This document shows positions 1-8,124 of a stretch of DNA of 64,000 nucleotides, one piece after another. A program made the translations under genes and the position numbers. Below the pieces are notes generated by a model. It saw nothing but the letters and a program-made list of their open reading frames with translations, did no database searches and had not been told where the DNA came from. The stretch's first letter is position 1. Each line of letters starts with the position of its first letter. The stretch is from Nostoc sp. CMAA1605 (GTDB lineage Bacteria; Cyanobacteriota; Cyanobacteriia; Cyanobacteriales; Nostocaceae): positions 24,510 to 88,509 of the forward strand of contig NZ_PJIZ01000022.1 of assembly GCF_021596505.1 (NCBI RefSeq). Reading direction: 5' to 3'.

Positions 1-1678
1 GTTAAATAATACAGCCGCCGATGCCTTTGCTGTGCCGTTAGAAGTCAAGCCGTTAGAAGTAACAGAACAGGTTGTGGAAACCGGCGTGACTGATAAACAA
101 GTCAACATTCCTCTCAATGTTGATAAAAATGTCTATTCCAAAGCTGGTGGTTTAGATATTCAATTAGCCAGTACCTTAATACCAGAAATCAAAGCACCAG
201 CCAAACAAGTATTAGCTGATAATGATTTACCCTTCGCTGAACCGTCGGCGAGTCAGTTAATGATTGCGGCTAATTTACAAACGTTATCTCAGAAATATAG
301 TCAAACATTCGCAGAATTTAACCCCCAACAACAGGCGAATCAAGCTATTACACAATTAGCCAAACTGCAAATCGCCGACGGTGGTTTTGCAGCCTTCCCA
401 GGACAAGAAAAATCAGACCCTTGGGTGTCTGCTTACGCTGCGGAATCTTTAAGCCAATCACAAAAAGTATTTCGCAATGCAGTAAATGCAGCGATGTTAT
501 CTCGCTTAAAGAATTACTTACAAAAAGTCTTAGCTAACCCAGGACAATATGACTTTTGTAAGGAACAATTATGTAAAAATCAACTGCAACTCCATGCTTT
601 AATTGCTTTAGACGCACTTGGAGAAAAACGCAATAGTTTCTTGAGTGATATTTATCAACAGCGCAATAACTTTGATATAGTTACTCAAATCAAACTAGCG
701 CGATATTTATCGCAATTCCCTGAATGGCAAGATGAATCACAAAAAATGTTCAACCAGTTGCAAGAAAATATCTCTGAAACTGGACGCACAGCCGTGATTA
801 GCTTACCTAATCAATGGGGATGGATGAGTTCCAATACCACAGCACAAGCACAGGCTTTAAGACTATTTATCGCCAAACAAAGTAAACCAGAAGTTATCGA
901 TAAATTATTCCAAAGTCTGTTAGCACAACGTCGAAACGGTACATGGCAAACTGACTACAATAATGCTCAAGCTTTAACAGCATTAGTAGAATATAGTCAA
1001 CTCCAAGCCACACCACCTAACTTTTTAGCCACAGTTAAATTAGCAGGTAAAAAACTCGGAGAAAACCGCTTTAATGGTTATCAAAATCCCAGCTTACAGC
1101 TAAATGTAGCAATGGATAAATTACCCCATGGTCGTCATGATTTAACACTGCAAAAATCTGGTAATGGAAAGTTACATTATTTAGTAAATTACAGTTACCT
1201 ATTACCAGGAAATCAGCCAGGAAGATTTAATGGTTTACGGGTGACAAAAGCGATTAGCAAAGTGGGAGAAAGGCAGCCTTTGCAAAAAACAGGGATTTAC
1301 GCTTTTGATAAACCATTAAATATAGAAAGTGGTCAGGTATTTGATATTGGTTTAGAAATTATTGCTGATCATCCTGTAGATCATGTAGTGATTAAAGATC
1401 CATTACCAGCAGGATTAGAAGCCGTAGATCAAAGTTTTCAAACTGCAACAGCTGCATTACAAGCACAGGCTGATAGTTGGCAACTTGGCTATAGGAATAT
1501 CTACCGCGATCGCATTATCGCCTACGCTGACCACCTCGAACCAGGTGTCTATAGTCTGCACTACTTAGTTCGTTCGGTAACTCCTGGTACGTTTATTTGG
1601 CCTGGTGCGGAAGCGCATTTACAATATGCGCCGGAGGAATTTGGACGTTCAGCTAGTTCTACTTTGGAAATTAAGTAA
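1..1678 (+). CDS. Alpha-2-macroglobulin-like protein, C-terminal part (5' end outside the window)
   Basis: The reading frame is open to the left edge (first codon at base 2), so the GTG at 32 is not the true start. What remains looks like the thioester-domain helical barrel (for example DGGFAAFPGQ followed by DPWVSAYAAESL) and the C-terminal receptor-binding-like beta domain of bacterial alpha-2-macroglobulins. These are large periplasmic, often lipid-anchored protease traps. At the place where thioester members have Y-P-Y-G-C-x-E-Q-x-x-S-R-L, this protein reads LPFAEPSASQL. The thioester cysteine is Phe and the glutamine is Pro, so it is predicted not to form a thioester, as in the YfaS-type members. 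The family call rests on domain resemblance only. The usual partner, penicillin-binding protein 1C, would lie outside the window. Confidence 0.8.
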   Translation, partial: LNNTAADAFAVPLEVKPLEVTEQVVETGVTDKQVNIPLNVDKNVYSKAGGLDIQLASTLIPEIKAPAKQVLADNDLPFAEPSASQLMIAANLQTLSQKYSQTFAEFNPQQQANQAITQLAKLQIADGGFAAFPGQEKSDPWVSAYAAESLSQSQKVFRNAVNAAMLSRLKNYLQKVLANPGQYDFCKEQLCKNQLQLHALIALDALGEKRNSFLSDIYQQRNNFDIVTQIKLARYLSQFPEWQDESQKMFNQLQENISETGRTAVISLPNQWGWMSSNTTAQAQALRLFIAKQSKPEVIDKLFQSLLAQRRNGTWQTDYNNAQALTALVEYSQLQATPPNFLATVKLAGKKLGENRFNGYQNPSLQLNVAMDKLPHGRHDLTLQKSGNGKLHYLVNYSYLLPGNQPGRFNGLRVTKAISKVGERQPLQKTGIYAFDKPLNIESGQVFDIGLEIIADHPVDHVVIKDPLPAGLEAVDQSFQTATAALQAQADSWQLGYRNIYRDRIIAYADHLEPGVYSLHYLVRSVTPGTFIWPGAEAHLQYAPEEFGRSASSTLEIK

Positions 1679-1680
1679 CT

Positions 1681-1815
1681 CCAGTTCGTAGTAAGGACTT
1701 TAGTCCTTGGACTTTGTGCATTAATCTTTTTTTGTTTCGCGCAAAGGCGCAAAGGCGCAAAGAAAGACGCTAAAGTTATAAGGGAACTAAAGTTCTTACT
1801 ACAAACCTTTAATCA
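1681..1815. repeat. Hairpin repeat (GTAGTAAGGACTTTAGTCC family) with internal insertion
   Basis: The left arm AGTTCGTAGTAAGGACTTTA and the right arm GGAACTAAAGTTCTTACTAC are the two halves of the inverted repeat also found near 3920, 15410, 16305 and 33685. Here they are pushed apart by about 60 bases that include a tandem GCGCAAAG run. The reverse complement of that run recurs near 21700. The element lies between the convergent ends of the macroglobulin-like gene and the WD40 gene, so it could also act as a terminator for both. Confidence 0.65.
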
Positions 1816-2879
1816 TTAAGATTCCAGATTTTAATGATTGTGTCTCTACTGCTAGAAGCCAGAGTTTTACCATCTGGACTCCAAGCTACACTCAAGACGA
1901 CATCCTGATGTCCGTTCAAGGTTTTCAGCAATTTACCTGTGTTTACATCCCAGAGTTTGATAGTCTTGTCTGCACTGCTGGAAGCAAGAGTTTTACTATC
2001 TGCATTCCAAGCTAAACTACCAACTGCGTCACTATGTCCATTGAGTGTTTTGATTAATTTACCTGTGGTTGTATTCCAGAGTTTGATAGTTCGGTCTGTA
2101 CACCCAGAAGCGAGAGTTTTACCGTCTGGACTCCATGCTAAACCATAAACAGTTCCTTGATGTTCATTTAGGGTGGTGATTAATTTACCTGTAGTTCCAT
2201 CCCAAAGTTTGATAGTGCTGTCTCCACTCCCAGAAGCCAGAGTTTTGCTGTCTGGACTCCAAGCGACACTATAAACTTCTGATGTATGTCCCGTGAGGTT
2301 TTTGATTAATTTACCCGTGTTTGCATCCCAGAGTGTGATGGTTTTGTTCCAACTCCCAGCCGCAATTTTTTTCCCGTCTGGACTCCATGTTACACTCCAA
2401 AAACCGTCACTACCTTTGAGGGTTTTGAGTGCTTTTCCCGTGTTGACATTCCAGATAATTACTTGGTTTCCATTCACAGCAGCGAGAGTTTTACCATCAC
2501 TCTTCCACACTAAACTATTTACCTGATAGGGATGATTCAGGGTTTTGATTAAGTTACAAGTCGTGATATCCCAGAGTTTGACAGTTTTGTCGTAACTAGC
2601 AGAAGCCAGGGTTTTACCATCTGCACTCACCGCTACCGTTACAACTGCTTCACTGTGTCCTGTCAAGGTTCTCGGTTCTGGTGGTCTTGCGTCTGCTATC
2701 GTCATAATTTGATGCTTTGTTGTTAATCTTTCACCTGGGAAGACAAAATCACCAGGCGGTTTTGGTTGCGCTAGTCCTTGCGCTTGATAATTTGTAGTCA
2801 TAGTTAATACAGCTAACCCGACTATCGCAACCATAGTTTTACGGTGGTTGGCAGTATGAAAGTATTTTTGGAAATTCAC
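1809..2879 (-). CDS. Secreted or membrane-anchored WD40 repeat protein
   Basis: The 356-residue product has a hydrophobic N-terminal segment at about residues 15-30 (VAIVGLAVLTM), consistent with export. A short linker is followed by seven WD40 repeats from about residue 71 to the end, each with the pattern GH-x(n)-S.DGK.LAS.S.D.TIKLWD. Seven repeats make one complete beta-propeller, and no enzymatic domain is attached. WD40 propellers are protein-interaction scaffolds, and stand-alone versions are common in filamentous cyanobacteria with mostly unknown partners. The gene converges on the macroglobulin-like gene. The near-identical repeats could allow recombination between blades. The function is unassigned. 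Confidence 0.85.
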   Translation of the reverse strand: MNFQKYFHTANHRKTMVAIVGLAVLTMTTNYQAQGLAQPKPPGDFVFPGERLTTKHQIMTIADARPPEPRTLTGHSEAVVTVAVSADGKTLASASYDKTVKLWDITTCNLIKTLNHPYQVNSLVWKSDGKTLAAVNGNQVIIWNVNTGKALKTLKGSDGFWSVTWSPDGKKIAAGSWNKTITLWDANTGKLIKNLTGHTSEVYSVAWSPDSKTLASGSGDSTIKLWDGTTGKLITTLNEHQGTVYGLAWSPDGKTLASGCTDRTIKLWNTTTGKLIKTLNGHSDAVGSLAWNADSKTLASSSADKTIKLWDVNTGKLLKTLNGHQDVVLSVAWSPDGKTLASSSRDTIIKIWNLND

Positions 2880-3049
2880 AGCTATTCTGTCTCAATAAAA
2901 TCTTTCCTACGTACTTCTACAGTTCCACAGAAATATGTAAAAGCCGAAACTAAATGTGCCATTTTTTGAAGCGTCTTGAAAATTACTGTATCAGTACAGG
3001 CTGTACCTCAAGTTCTATAGTTATAAAGTGAAGATTTTGGGATGTCACA

Positions 3050-3415
3050 GTGGCGCGAAAACGATTCATTATTGAGATGGGAATGGGTGTAGACCAACAC
3101 GGACAAGAACCGACAGTCGCCGCAGCAAGAGCTGTTCGCAACGCGATCGCGCATAATGCTTTACCAGGAGTATGGGAAGTTGCGGGTTTAAGTGACCCGA
3201 ATGAGATGATTGTGGAAGTGCAAGTTGCAGTCCCCTATCCTGAACAAGTTAGAGAAGCCGAAGTCTTGGCTGTCTTACCCTTCGGACGCAAAAGCCTGAC
3301 GGTAGAATCAGGCGGTATGGTAGTGCAAGGACGCGCTATTGAGTCTCTTAACGATAAAAATGACGAAATGTTAGTGGCGATCGCAGCTGTCACCGTTTTC
3401 GTAGAAACTGATTAA
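3050..3415 (+). CDS. Lin0512 family protein
   Basis: The 121-residue product has the N-terminal signature RFIIEMGMGVDQHGQ followed by the conserved TVAAARAVRNAI and the glycine-rich VLPFGRKSLTVESGGMVVQG stretch of the Lin0512 family, small conserved proteins of unknown biochemical role. The start is a GTG. It is preferred to the in-frame ATG at 3077 because the RFIIE strand before GMGVD is family-conserved. No strong Shine-Dalgarno sequence is visible. The NTF2-like gene starts 42 bases downstream on the same strand, so the two may be cotranscribed. Confidence 0.85.
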   Translation: MARKRFIIEMGMGVDQHGQEPTVAAARAVRNAIAHNALPGVWEVAGLSDPNEMIVEVQVAVPYPEQVREAEVLAVLPFGRKSLTVESGGMVVQGRAIESLNDKNDEMLVAIAAVTVFVETD

Positions 3416-3457
3416 AAGTTATCAGTGCTGTTAGCTAAATCACCATTCAACAGAATC

Positions 3458-3844
3458 ATGTCCAATGAAGTTATAGAAAAAGTTGTGGCTGCTTACTTTA
3501 GTAACATAGCAGCCATGAACCCAGAAGGTTGGGTCGATAATTTTGCTGAAGATGCGGTAAGTTATGATCCCGTTGGCGAACCACCAACAAAAGTTCATGA
3601 AGGATTCCGCGAATTTATCGGACAGTTACAAGCTGTATTTGCTCAACTAGAACCGACAATTGAACATATATTCATCGCTAGCAACGAAGCCGCAGTCAAA
3701 TGGACAATGACCGGAGTTAGCAAAAGTGGTAAATCAGTCAAATTTGCAGGAATTACTATTTTTGAAGTAAATCCTGAAGGAAAAATCCAAACCACCCGCG
3801 CTTACTGGAATCCTGCTCAGATGATCGCACAACTACGCTCTTAA
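3458..3844 (+). CDS. SnoaL-like / NTF2-like small protein
   Basis: The product is 128 residues when started at the ATG at 3458. An in-frame GTG at 3425 would add an 11-residue leader that does not look like part of the fold. The sequence has the cone-shaped SnoaL/NTF2 pattern: an N-terminal helix (VVAAYFSNIAAMNPEGWVDNFAEDAV), a central helix around FREFIGQLQ, and alternating strands ending in TIFEVNPEGKIQTTRAYW. Family members are ketosteroid-isomerase-like enzymes or small-ligand binders, and the substrate cannot be predicted. The spacing after the Lin0512 gene suggests a two-gene operon. Confidence 0.8.
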   Translation: MSNEVIEKVVAAYFSNIAAMNPEGWVDNFAEDAVSYDPVGEPPTKVHEGFREFIGQLQAVFAQLEPTIEHIFIASNEAAVKWTMTGVSKSGKSVKFAGITIFEVNPEGKIQTTRAYWNPAQMIAQLRS

Positions 3845-3864
3845 TAACCTATACAGGCGCGATA

Positions 3865-4003
3865 TAAGTAGAACGACTTGAAAAAACCAAACTATGTAAA
3901 GTAATGTCAAAAATTGCATTTAGTTCGTAGTAAGGACTTTAGTCCTTATGAGAGGACTAAAGTCCTTACTACCAACCTTTAATTATTTACACCGTTCTAC
4001 TTA
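3865..4003. repeat. MITE-like element with TAAGTAGAACG terminal inverted repeats
   Basis: This 139-bp element starts with TAAGTAGAACG (3865-3875) and ends with its exact reverse complement CGTTCTACTTA (3993-4003). The core is a long hairpin, GTAGTAAGGACTTTAGTCCT paired with AGGACTAAAGTCCTTACTAC. It has no coding capacity. A second, longer copy with the same ends and flanks is at about 16249-16427, and core-only derivatives are at 1681, 15411 and 33683. This structure suggests non-autonomous mobilisation by an unidentified transposase. Confidence 0.75.
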
Positions 4004-4018
4004 CTGCGTCTGTATTTT

Positions 4019-4138
4019 TCACTCTAACTCACTATTCTCTAAATCCTGTTCTTCTTCATAAAACCAAGCTTCCGCTAACAAAGAGAAGCCAAAAAGCCAG
4101 ACTAATAAAATAACTGTTACCCAAAACATCACCATCAT
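4019..4138 (-). CDS. Small single-pass membrane protein, 39 residues
   Basis: This short frame is supported by a strong Shine-Dalgarno GAGGTG seven bases before the ATG at 4138. Translation gives a hydrophobic segment of about 20 residues (VMFWVTVILLVWLFGFSLL), then AEAWFYEEEQDLENSELE, an acidic soluble tail ending at a TGA at 4019. A single transmembrane helix with a short charged tail is typical of small accessory subunits of membrane complexes such as photosystems, cytochrome b6f or NDH-1. It does not match a subunit that I can name. The gene lies just outside the MITE-like element, which ends at 4003. It is too short for common gene-calling cut-offs. Confidence 0.6.
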   Translation of the reverse strand: MMVMFWVTVILLVWLFGFSLLAEAWFYEEEQDLENSELE

Positions 4139-4419
4139 ATTTATCACCTCAACCCTCGATTCTCAGCAATTAAATTCGGCACTGAGCAATAATTTAGGAT
4201 AGCTACGGCGAAATCATAAATTTAATGAAAGTATGACATTAACTACACAAGTATACTTTCCTATTTAATAAAAATATACTTCCAAAATTCGATTTATACT
4301 TATGTTACTGATGATTTAGTAATTTTGCATATTATCAACTGCGCTAAAATAGGAATATTGAGGACAAAATCTCTGGTAGTAAATTCACCCACCATCAACC
4401 TTTAACTATTCCAGCGAAT

Positions 4420-4758
4420 ATGTCTCACGAACATGAAGAATTACTTCATCTTCAACAATCAGCAACTCTCAGACCCACCCACTTTGCTGATTTAATTAGA
4501 ACAGCACAATTAGTTTTTGATCCAGCTTCTGGCGTATCAGGAAGATATATAGCAGTTGATTGGCAAGATTTTGGAATTCCCGATGATGTCGCCGAGAATT
4601 TAAAACTATTGGGTCAAAAATATCGCTACGCTTCTCCTAGTATTCCTGCTGAAATTATCTGGGAACAATTGACCCAATCAACTAGAATTTGGTTTCTCCA
4701 CAATAAAGATGAATTATGGAAGTTTGAGGAATTTTTTCCCGCCTTAGATGAAGACTAA
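4420..4758 (+). CDS. Conserved-looking hypothetical protein, 112 residues
   Basis: A soluble, acidic protein without a signal peptide or membrane segment, starting MSHEHEELLHLQQ. It has a mix of predicted helices and short strands, with aromatic residues near the C-terminus (TRIWFLHNKDELWKFEEFF). I do not recognise a family. The gene stands alone. The preceding 280 bases are AT-rich with a 10-base palindrome AAGTATACTT at 4249-4258, which could be an operator. A strong hairpin lies 39 bases downstream. Codon use and a full-length open frame support it being real. Confidence 0.65.
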   Translation: MSHEHEELLHLQQSATLRPTHFADLIRTAQLVFDPASGVSGRYIAVDWQDFGIPDDVAENLKLLGQKYRYASPSIPAEIIWEQLTQSTRIWFLHNKDELWKFEEFFPALDED

Positions 4759-4796
4759 ATACTTTGTCGAGAGGTTCACATTTTTACACCTCTTAT

Positions 4797-4861
4797 CCAT
4801 GTGTAGATGACATTATCTCTGAATTTTAATGTCATCTACACATGGCTAATTAAGTAGCCAT
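4797..4861 (+). terminator. Perfect 19-bp hairpin overlapping a second hairpin
   Basis: CCATGTGTAGATGACATTA (4797-4815) is followed by an 11-base loop and its exact reverse complement (4827-4845). The last four bases of that stem also start a second hairpin, ATGGCTA-attaag-TAGCCAT (4842-4861), so the two structures compete slightly. There is no T-tract, so it is not a classical intrinsic terminator, but its place 39 bases after the 112-residue gene fits a 3' end. The rest of the gap to 5162 holds only short heptamer-like runs (4900-4940) and AT-rich promoter-like sequence. Confidence 0.5.
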
Positions 4862-5162
4862 TATGAACTGCATACACAAGAAAACATGAAAAAGTCTTTC
4901 CCTTACACCCCTATACCCTTACACCCCTACACCCCTTTTTCAAGTCAGTGAAATACTATCAATCCTGCATTTTGCCGTGGCTATCTATAGTAAATATAAT
5001 ATTAAGTTATTTAATAATTTATAAACTATTCTGAATTAATGTTATCTTGTAATTCTAGATATAACTATCAGGTATTAGTTAATACGCATTTACACTGACA
5101 AATAAATACAACTTGCCAGTAACACCGATAAATTGCAGTGCATATTTCAATGAATTTAATCA

Positions 5163-6332
5163 ATGAATCAAAGTGTAAGTCTTGTTTCTATTGTCCAGAA
5201 ACCCATTAATAAACAGATTGCAGTAGCAAAACAATTAATCATCCTCACGCTGGAAATGCTCCTGTCATTTCCCCTAGCTTTAGTCTTAACAAAGTTACAT
5301 TTCGGTGGTATCTCTTGGATATTTGGGGGTATTTTTGCGGGAACAGCTATCTTGCAAACTTGTCGGATCTTTTACCAGTATTCTCCTCGTCCTAACCGCA
5401 TGGCTAGAAGAGTAGGAATGGCCTTAGTAGGACTAACAGTTGGTGCGGCTAACGCCAATACTGACTTAACCGAGATAGTTACAGGAATTCCCATATTTAT
5501 TTTTTTGACTTTATTTTTACTACTATGCGGTGGTTGTATTGGCTATATTTACTCCCGCTTGAGTCAGACTAATCTTCTGACAGCAATGCTAGCCACAGTC
5601 CCAGGGGGTGTAGGTGTGATGTCAGCGATCGCCGCCGACTATAATAAAAATGTCACATTAGTAGCATTAGTACAAGCGATTCGCGTCACCTCAGTAGTAT
5701 TACTAATTCCTTGCATTGCTAGAACCGCAGTCGGGAACTACTGGAATTTACCAAACCTATCAATTAATAATTCCTGGTGGAATTTTGACCCATCACAAAT
5801 AGGATTATTGGCAATAGCATTACCCATCACCGCACTCATAGTTTATCTTGTGACTAAATGCAAACTCCCGGCGGGAGATTTTTTTGGTGCATTAATATTG
5901 GGACTGACATTTAATACAGTGCTAGATTTATTGCCATTGGTGAGTGATATTCAATTTGACCCACCAAGACTAGTCAACATTATCGGTCAACTGCTTTTAG
6001 GAATTACCATCGGTGAATATTGGGGAGAAAAACCCACCCTGGGGAAAAAAACTCTAGGTTACGCCTTAATGTCTGTCGTCATGACCTTAATTGCTGGTGC
6101 GATCGCCACTATAATAGCAATGCAAATAACCTCATGGGACTGGTTGACTTGTCTATTAGTCACCGCACCAGGAGGAGCAGCAGAAATGATCCTAGTTTCC
6201 CTAGCATTAGACCATAATGTAGAAATTGTCACCACCGGTCATCTTGTGCGACTCATCGCCATTAACAGTTCCTTACCCCTGTGGTTATTTTTATTTCGCC
6301 GATTTGAGGAGTGTAAGGGTGTAAGGGTTTAG
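5163..6332 (+). CDS. AbrB family (PF05145) integral membrane protein
   Basis: A 389-residue polytopic protein with about ten hydrophobic segments arranged as two similar halves, as in the AbrB/AmoA-like duplicated membrane family. The recurring motif (A/V)T.PGG is present twice (LATVPGGVGVMSAIAADY and LLVTAPGGAAEMILVSLALD), once per half, with the typical G-x-M or E-M following. Members are putative transporters or regulators and are unrelated to the DNA-binding AbrB fold. The last residues, ECKGVRV, are encoded by a GTGTAAGG heptamer-like repeat that supplies the stop codon, so repeat expansion seems to have replaced the original C-terminus. Confidence 0.85.
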   Translation: MNQSVSLVSIVQKPINKQIAVAKQLIILTLEMLLSFPLALVLTKLHFGGISWIFGGIFAGTAILQTCRIFYQYSPRPNRMARRVGMALVGLTVGAANANTDLTEIVTGIPIFIFLTLFLLLCGGCIGYIYSRLSQTNLLTAMLATVPGGVGVMSAIAADYNKNVTLVALVQAIRVTSVVLLIPCIARTAVGNYWNLPNLSINNSWWNFDPSQIGLLAIALPITALIVYLVTKCKLPAGDFFGALILGLTFNTVLDLLPLVSDIQFDPPRLVNIIGQLLLGITIGEYWGEKPTLGKKTLGYALMSVVMTLIAGAIATIIAMQITSWDWLTCLLVTAPGGAAEMILVSLALDHNVEIVTTGHLVRLIAINSSLPLWLFLFRRFEECKGVRV

Positions 6333-6349
6333 GGGAGACAAGGGAGAAG

Positions 6350-6420
6350 TAATGAGTGCTGAGTAATGAGTAATGACTATTGACTATTGACTATTGACTA
6401 TTGACTATTGACTAATAACT
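6350..6420. repeat. Heptanucleotide tandem array (TGACTAT type)
   Basis: Six near-perfect copies of TGACTAT/TGACTAA follow a short TGAGTAA run. This is the short tandemly repeated repetitive (STRR) DNA typical of heterocystous cyanobacteria. It fills the gap before the DUF1838 gene. Confidence 0.85.
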
Positions 6421-6432
6421 AAGGAACTATCT

Positions 6433-7248
6433 ATGGTTGCTCAAACTCAAGAATTAGATGCTCAATATTGGGTGAAAACTCGTTCTTCTCTTGATGCTAG
6501 CCAATCAACTTTTCTCACTTGGAGAGGGAAAATTTATGCTTTTACACCTGGGGAAAAAAGAAAACTATTGTTTAAAATTTTAGGCTTGAGTGTCAGTCGC
6601 TGCATTCCCACAGAACCAGGTGTGTGGGATTTTACTTCTAGAGAACTTACTTATTATCTCCATCCAGAAACAGACGAAATCCTTCGCCAATGGGAAAATC
6701 CCTGGACAGGTGAAACAGTTACAGTCATTCATGTGGCAAATAATCCTGTGCAGGGTTGTTTTAAAGGTAAATTTCCCGCACAAGTAGAGGGAGAAAGCAC
6801 AACTTTTGTCTTTGATATTTTCCCTACATATCCCAACCCTTTAGCCGCAGATCCCGAATTATCCAAATACAGTCCTTACACCACTTATCAAGCAGCCGAA
6901 CTATTTAAACTCACAGTCCCAACCGCAGATTTATTTAACCCAGAATTAAAATCAGTTTCGCAATTGAGGCTTAGTTGGGATAGGATCGGCCAATGGTTGC
7001 CTTGGATGAATATGAGCGATCGCCCTGGTCATCTCATCTACAGTGCATTTGGTAGTAAAGTTAGTGGTTTAACAGAATTACCCCAACTTCTCCAAGATGA
7101 AATTAATCATCGCGTACCTTTATATAAACAAGCTCCCAAAGCTTATACAGAAGGGGAAGATATGACATCTTGGTTATACTTCCAACAAAATTTTCCCGCC
7201 TATCTAGCAGGTGAAACCTTCCCTCTACCAGTCGGTGAGGAATCGTAA
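6433..7248 (+). CDS. DUF1838 family protein
   Basis: A 271-residue soluble protein with the DUF1838 hallmarks: an early segment with FLTWRGKIYAFTPGEKRKLLF, then SRELTYYLHPETDEIL, W-x-NPWTGE and VIHVANNPVQ. The family is widespread in cyanobacteria and some proteobacteria, has no assigned reaction, and looks like a lipocalin-like beta-rich fold. No signal peptide is visible. It is monocistronic, bounded by heptamer repeats upstream and a GGGTGTA-rich stretch downstream. The ATG at 6433 follows AAGGAACTATCT, a weak ribosome binding site. Confidence 0.85.
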   Translation: MVAQTQELDAQYWVKTRSSLDASQSTFLTWRGKIYAFTPGEKRKLLFKILGLSVSRCIPTEPGVWDFTSRELTYYLHPETDEILRQWENPWTGETVTVIHVANNPVQGCFKGKFPAQVEGESTTFVFDIFPTYPNPLAADPELSKYSPYTTYQAAELFKLTVPTADLFNPELKSVSQLRLSWDRIGQWLPWMNMSDRPGHLIYSAFGSKVSGLTELPQLLQDEINHRVPLYKQAPKAYTEGEDMTSWLYFQQNFPAYLAGETFPLPVGEES

Positions 7249-7482
7249 AAAAAGGGTATGGGGGTGTAGGGGTTTAAGGGTGTTGGGGAAGTGCAGATAA
7301 TTATTTTTCTTTTTAGCTCCAATTTGGAAATTTTTGGCAGTTGGGAGTTGCGATCGCCCCTCACATTTCGCTATGATATGTAGTCTTTGGGATTATAGTA
7401 TAGGTTGGGATACAGCTACGCTCACGTAGATTATCCAGCTGCAACCCAAGTTAATGAGATTTTACAGGAAAAACAGAGAACA

Positions 7483-7941
7483 ATGGCGAAACGCATACAA
7501 TTAGTTTTAACTAAGGATGTCAGCAAGCTAGGAAAATCTGGCGATTTAGTGGAAGTAGCTCCTGGCTATGCTCGTAATTATTTGATTCCTCAAAATTTGG
7601 CAGCCAACGTCACCCCTGGTCTTCTTAAGCAAGTAGAACGCCGTCGGGAAATCGAAAGACAACGCCAATTAGAACTCAAGCAACAAGCACAAGAGCAAAA
7701 AGCCGCATTAGAAAAAGTTGGTAGCTTGAAAATCGCCAAGCAAGTTGGTGAAAACGAAGCAATTTTCGGTACTGTTACCACCCAAGACGTTACTGATGCT
7801 ATCCAAGCAGCAACAGGTCAAGAAATAGACCGTCGTGGTATTACCATTCCTGATATTGGCAAGTTAGGCACTTACAAAGCAGATATCAAACTACATTCTG
7901 AAGTGACAGCACAAATCGATATTCAAGTTGTGGCTAGTTAA
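7483..7941 (+). CDS. rplI: 50S ribosomal protein L9
   Basis: The 152-residue product starting [18 protein letters not shown] matches L9. The N-terminal domain carries the signature [21 protein letters not shown], followed by a long charged connecting helix ([20 protein letters not shown]) and the C-terminal RNA-binding domain with [20 protein letters not shown]. The start at 7483 fits the family. The in-frame extension upstream to 7405 has no family support. L9 binds 23S rRNA domain V and helps maintain the reading frame. It precedes dnaB, an arrangement conserved in many bacteria. Confidence 0.97.
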   Translation: MAKRIQLVLTKDVSKLGKSGDLVEVAPGYARNYLIPQNLAANVTPGLLKQVERRREIERQRQLELKQQAQEQKAALEKVGSLKIAKQVGENEAIFGTVTTQDVTDAIQAATGQEIDRRGITIPDIGKLGTYKADIKLHSEVTAQIDIQVVAS

Positions 7942-8124
7942 ACTAGGTATTGGTGACTGGGTACTGGGGACTAGGAAACAAAAGTCAAAGAGACAGGAAA
8001 CAACTGCACAAAAGAAAGAGGGAAATCTTTCTCCCCCTTGCCCCCTGCACCCGTTCGGCTGACGCTCACGGCGGAAGCCTGCTCCCCTGCCTCTTATATC
8101 CCCAGTACCCAATCCCCCAGAATT

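Noticed and set aside
2293..2526. Forward frames opposite the WD40 gene
   Set aside because: They mirror the repeats of the WD40 coding strand and have no independent signals.
8038..8124. Upstream extension of dnaB
   Set aside because: The extra 29 residues are translated repeat DNA; DnaB family proteins begin near the ATG at 8125.
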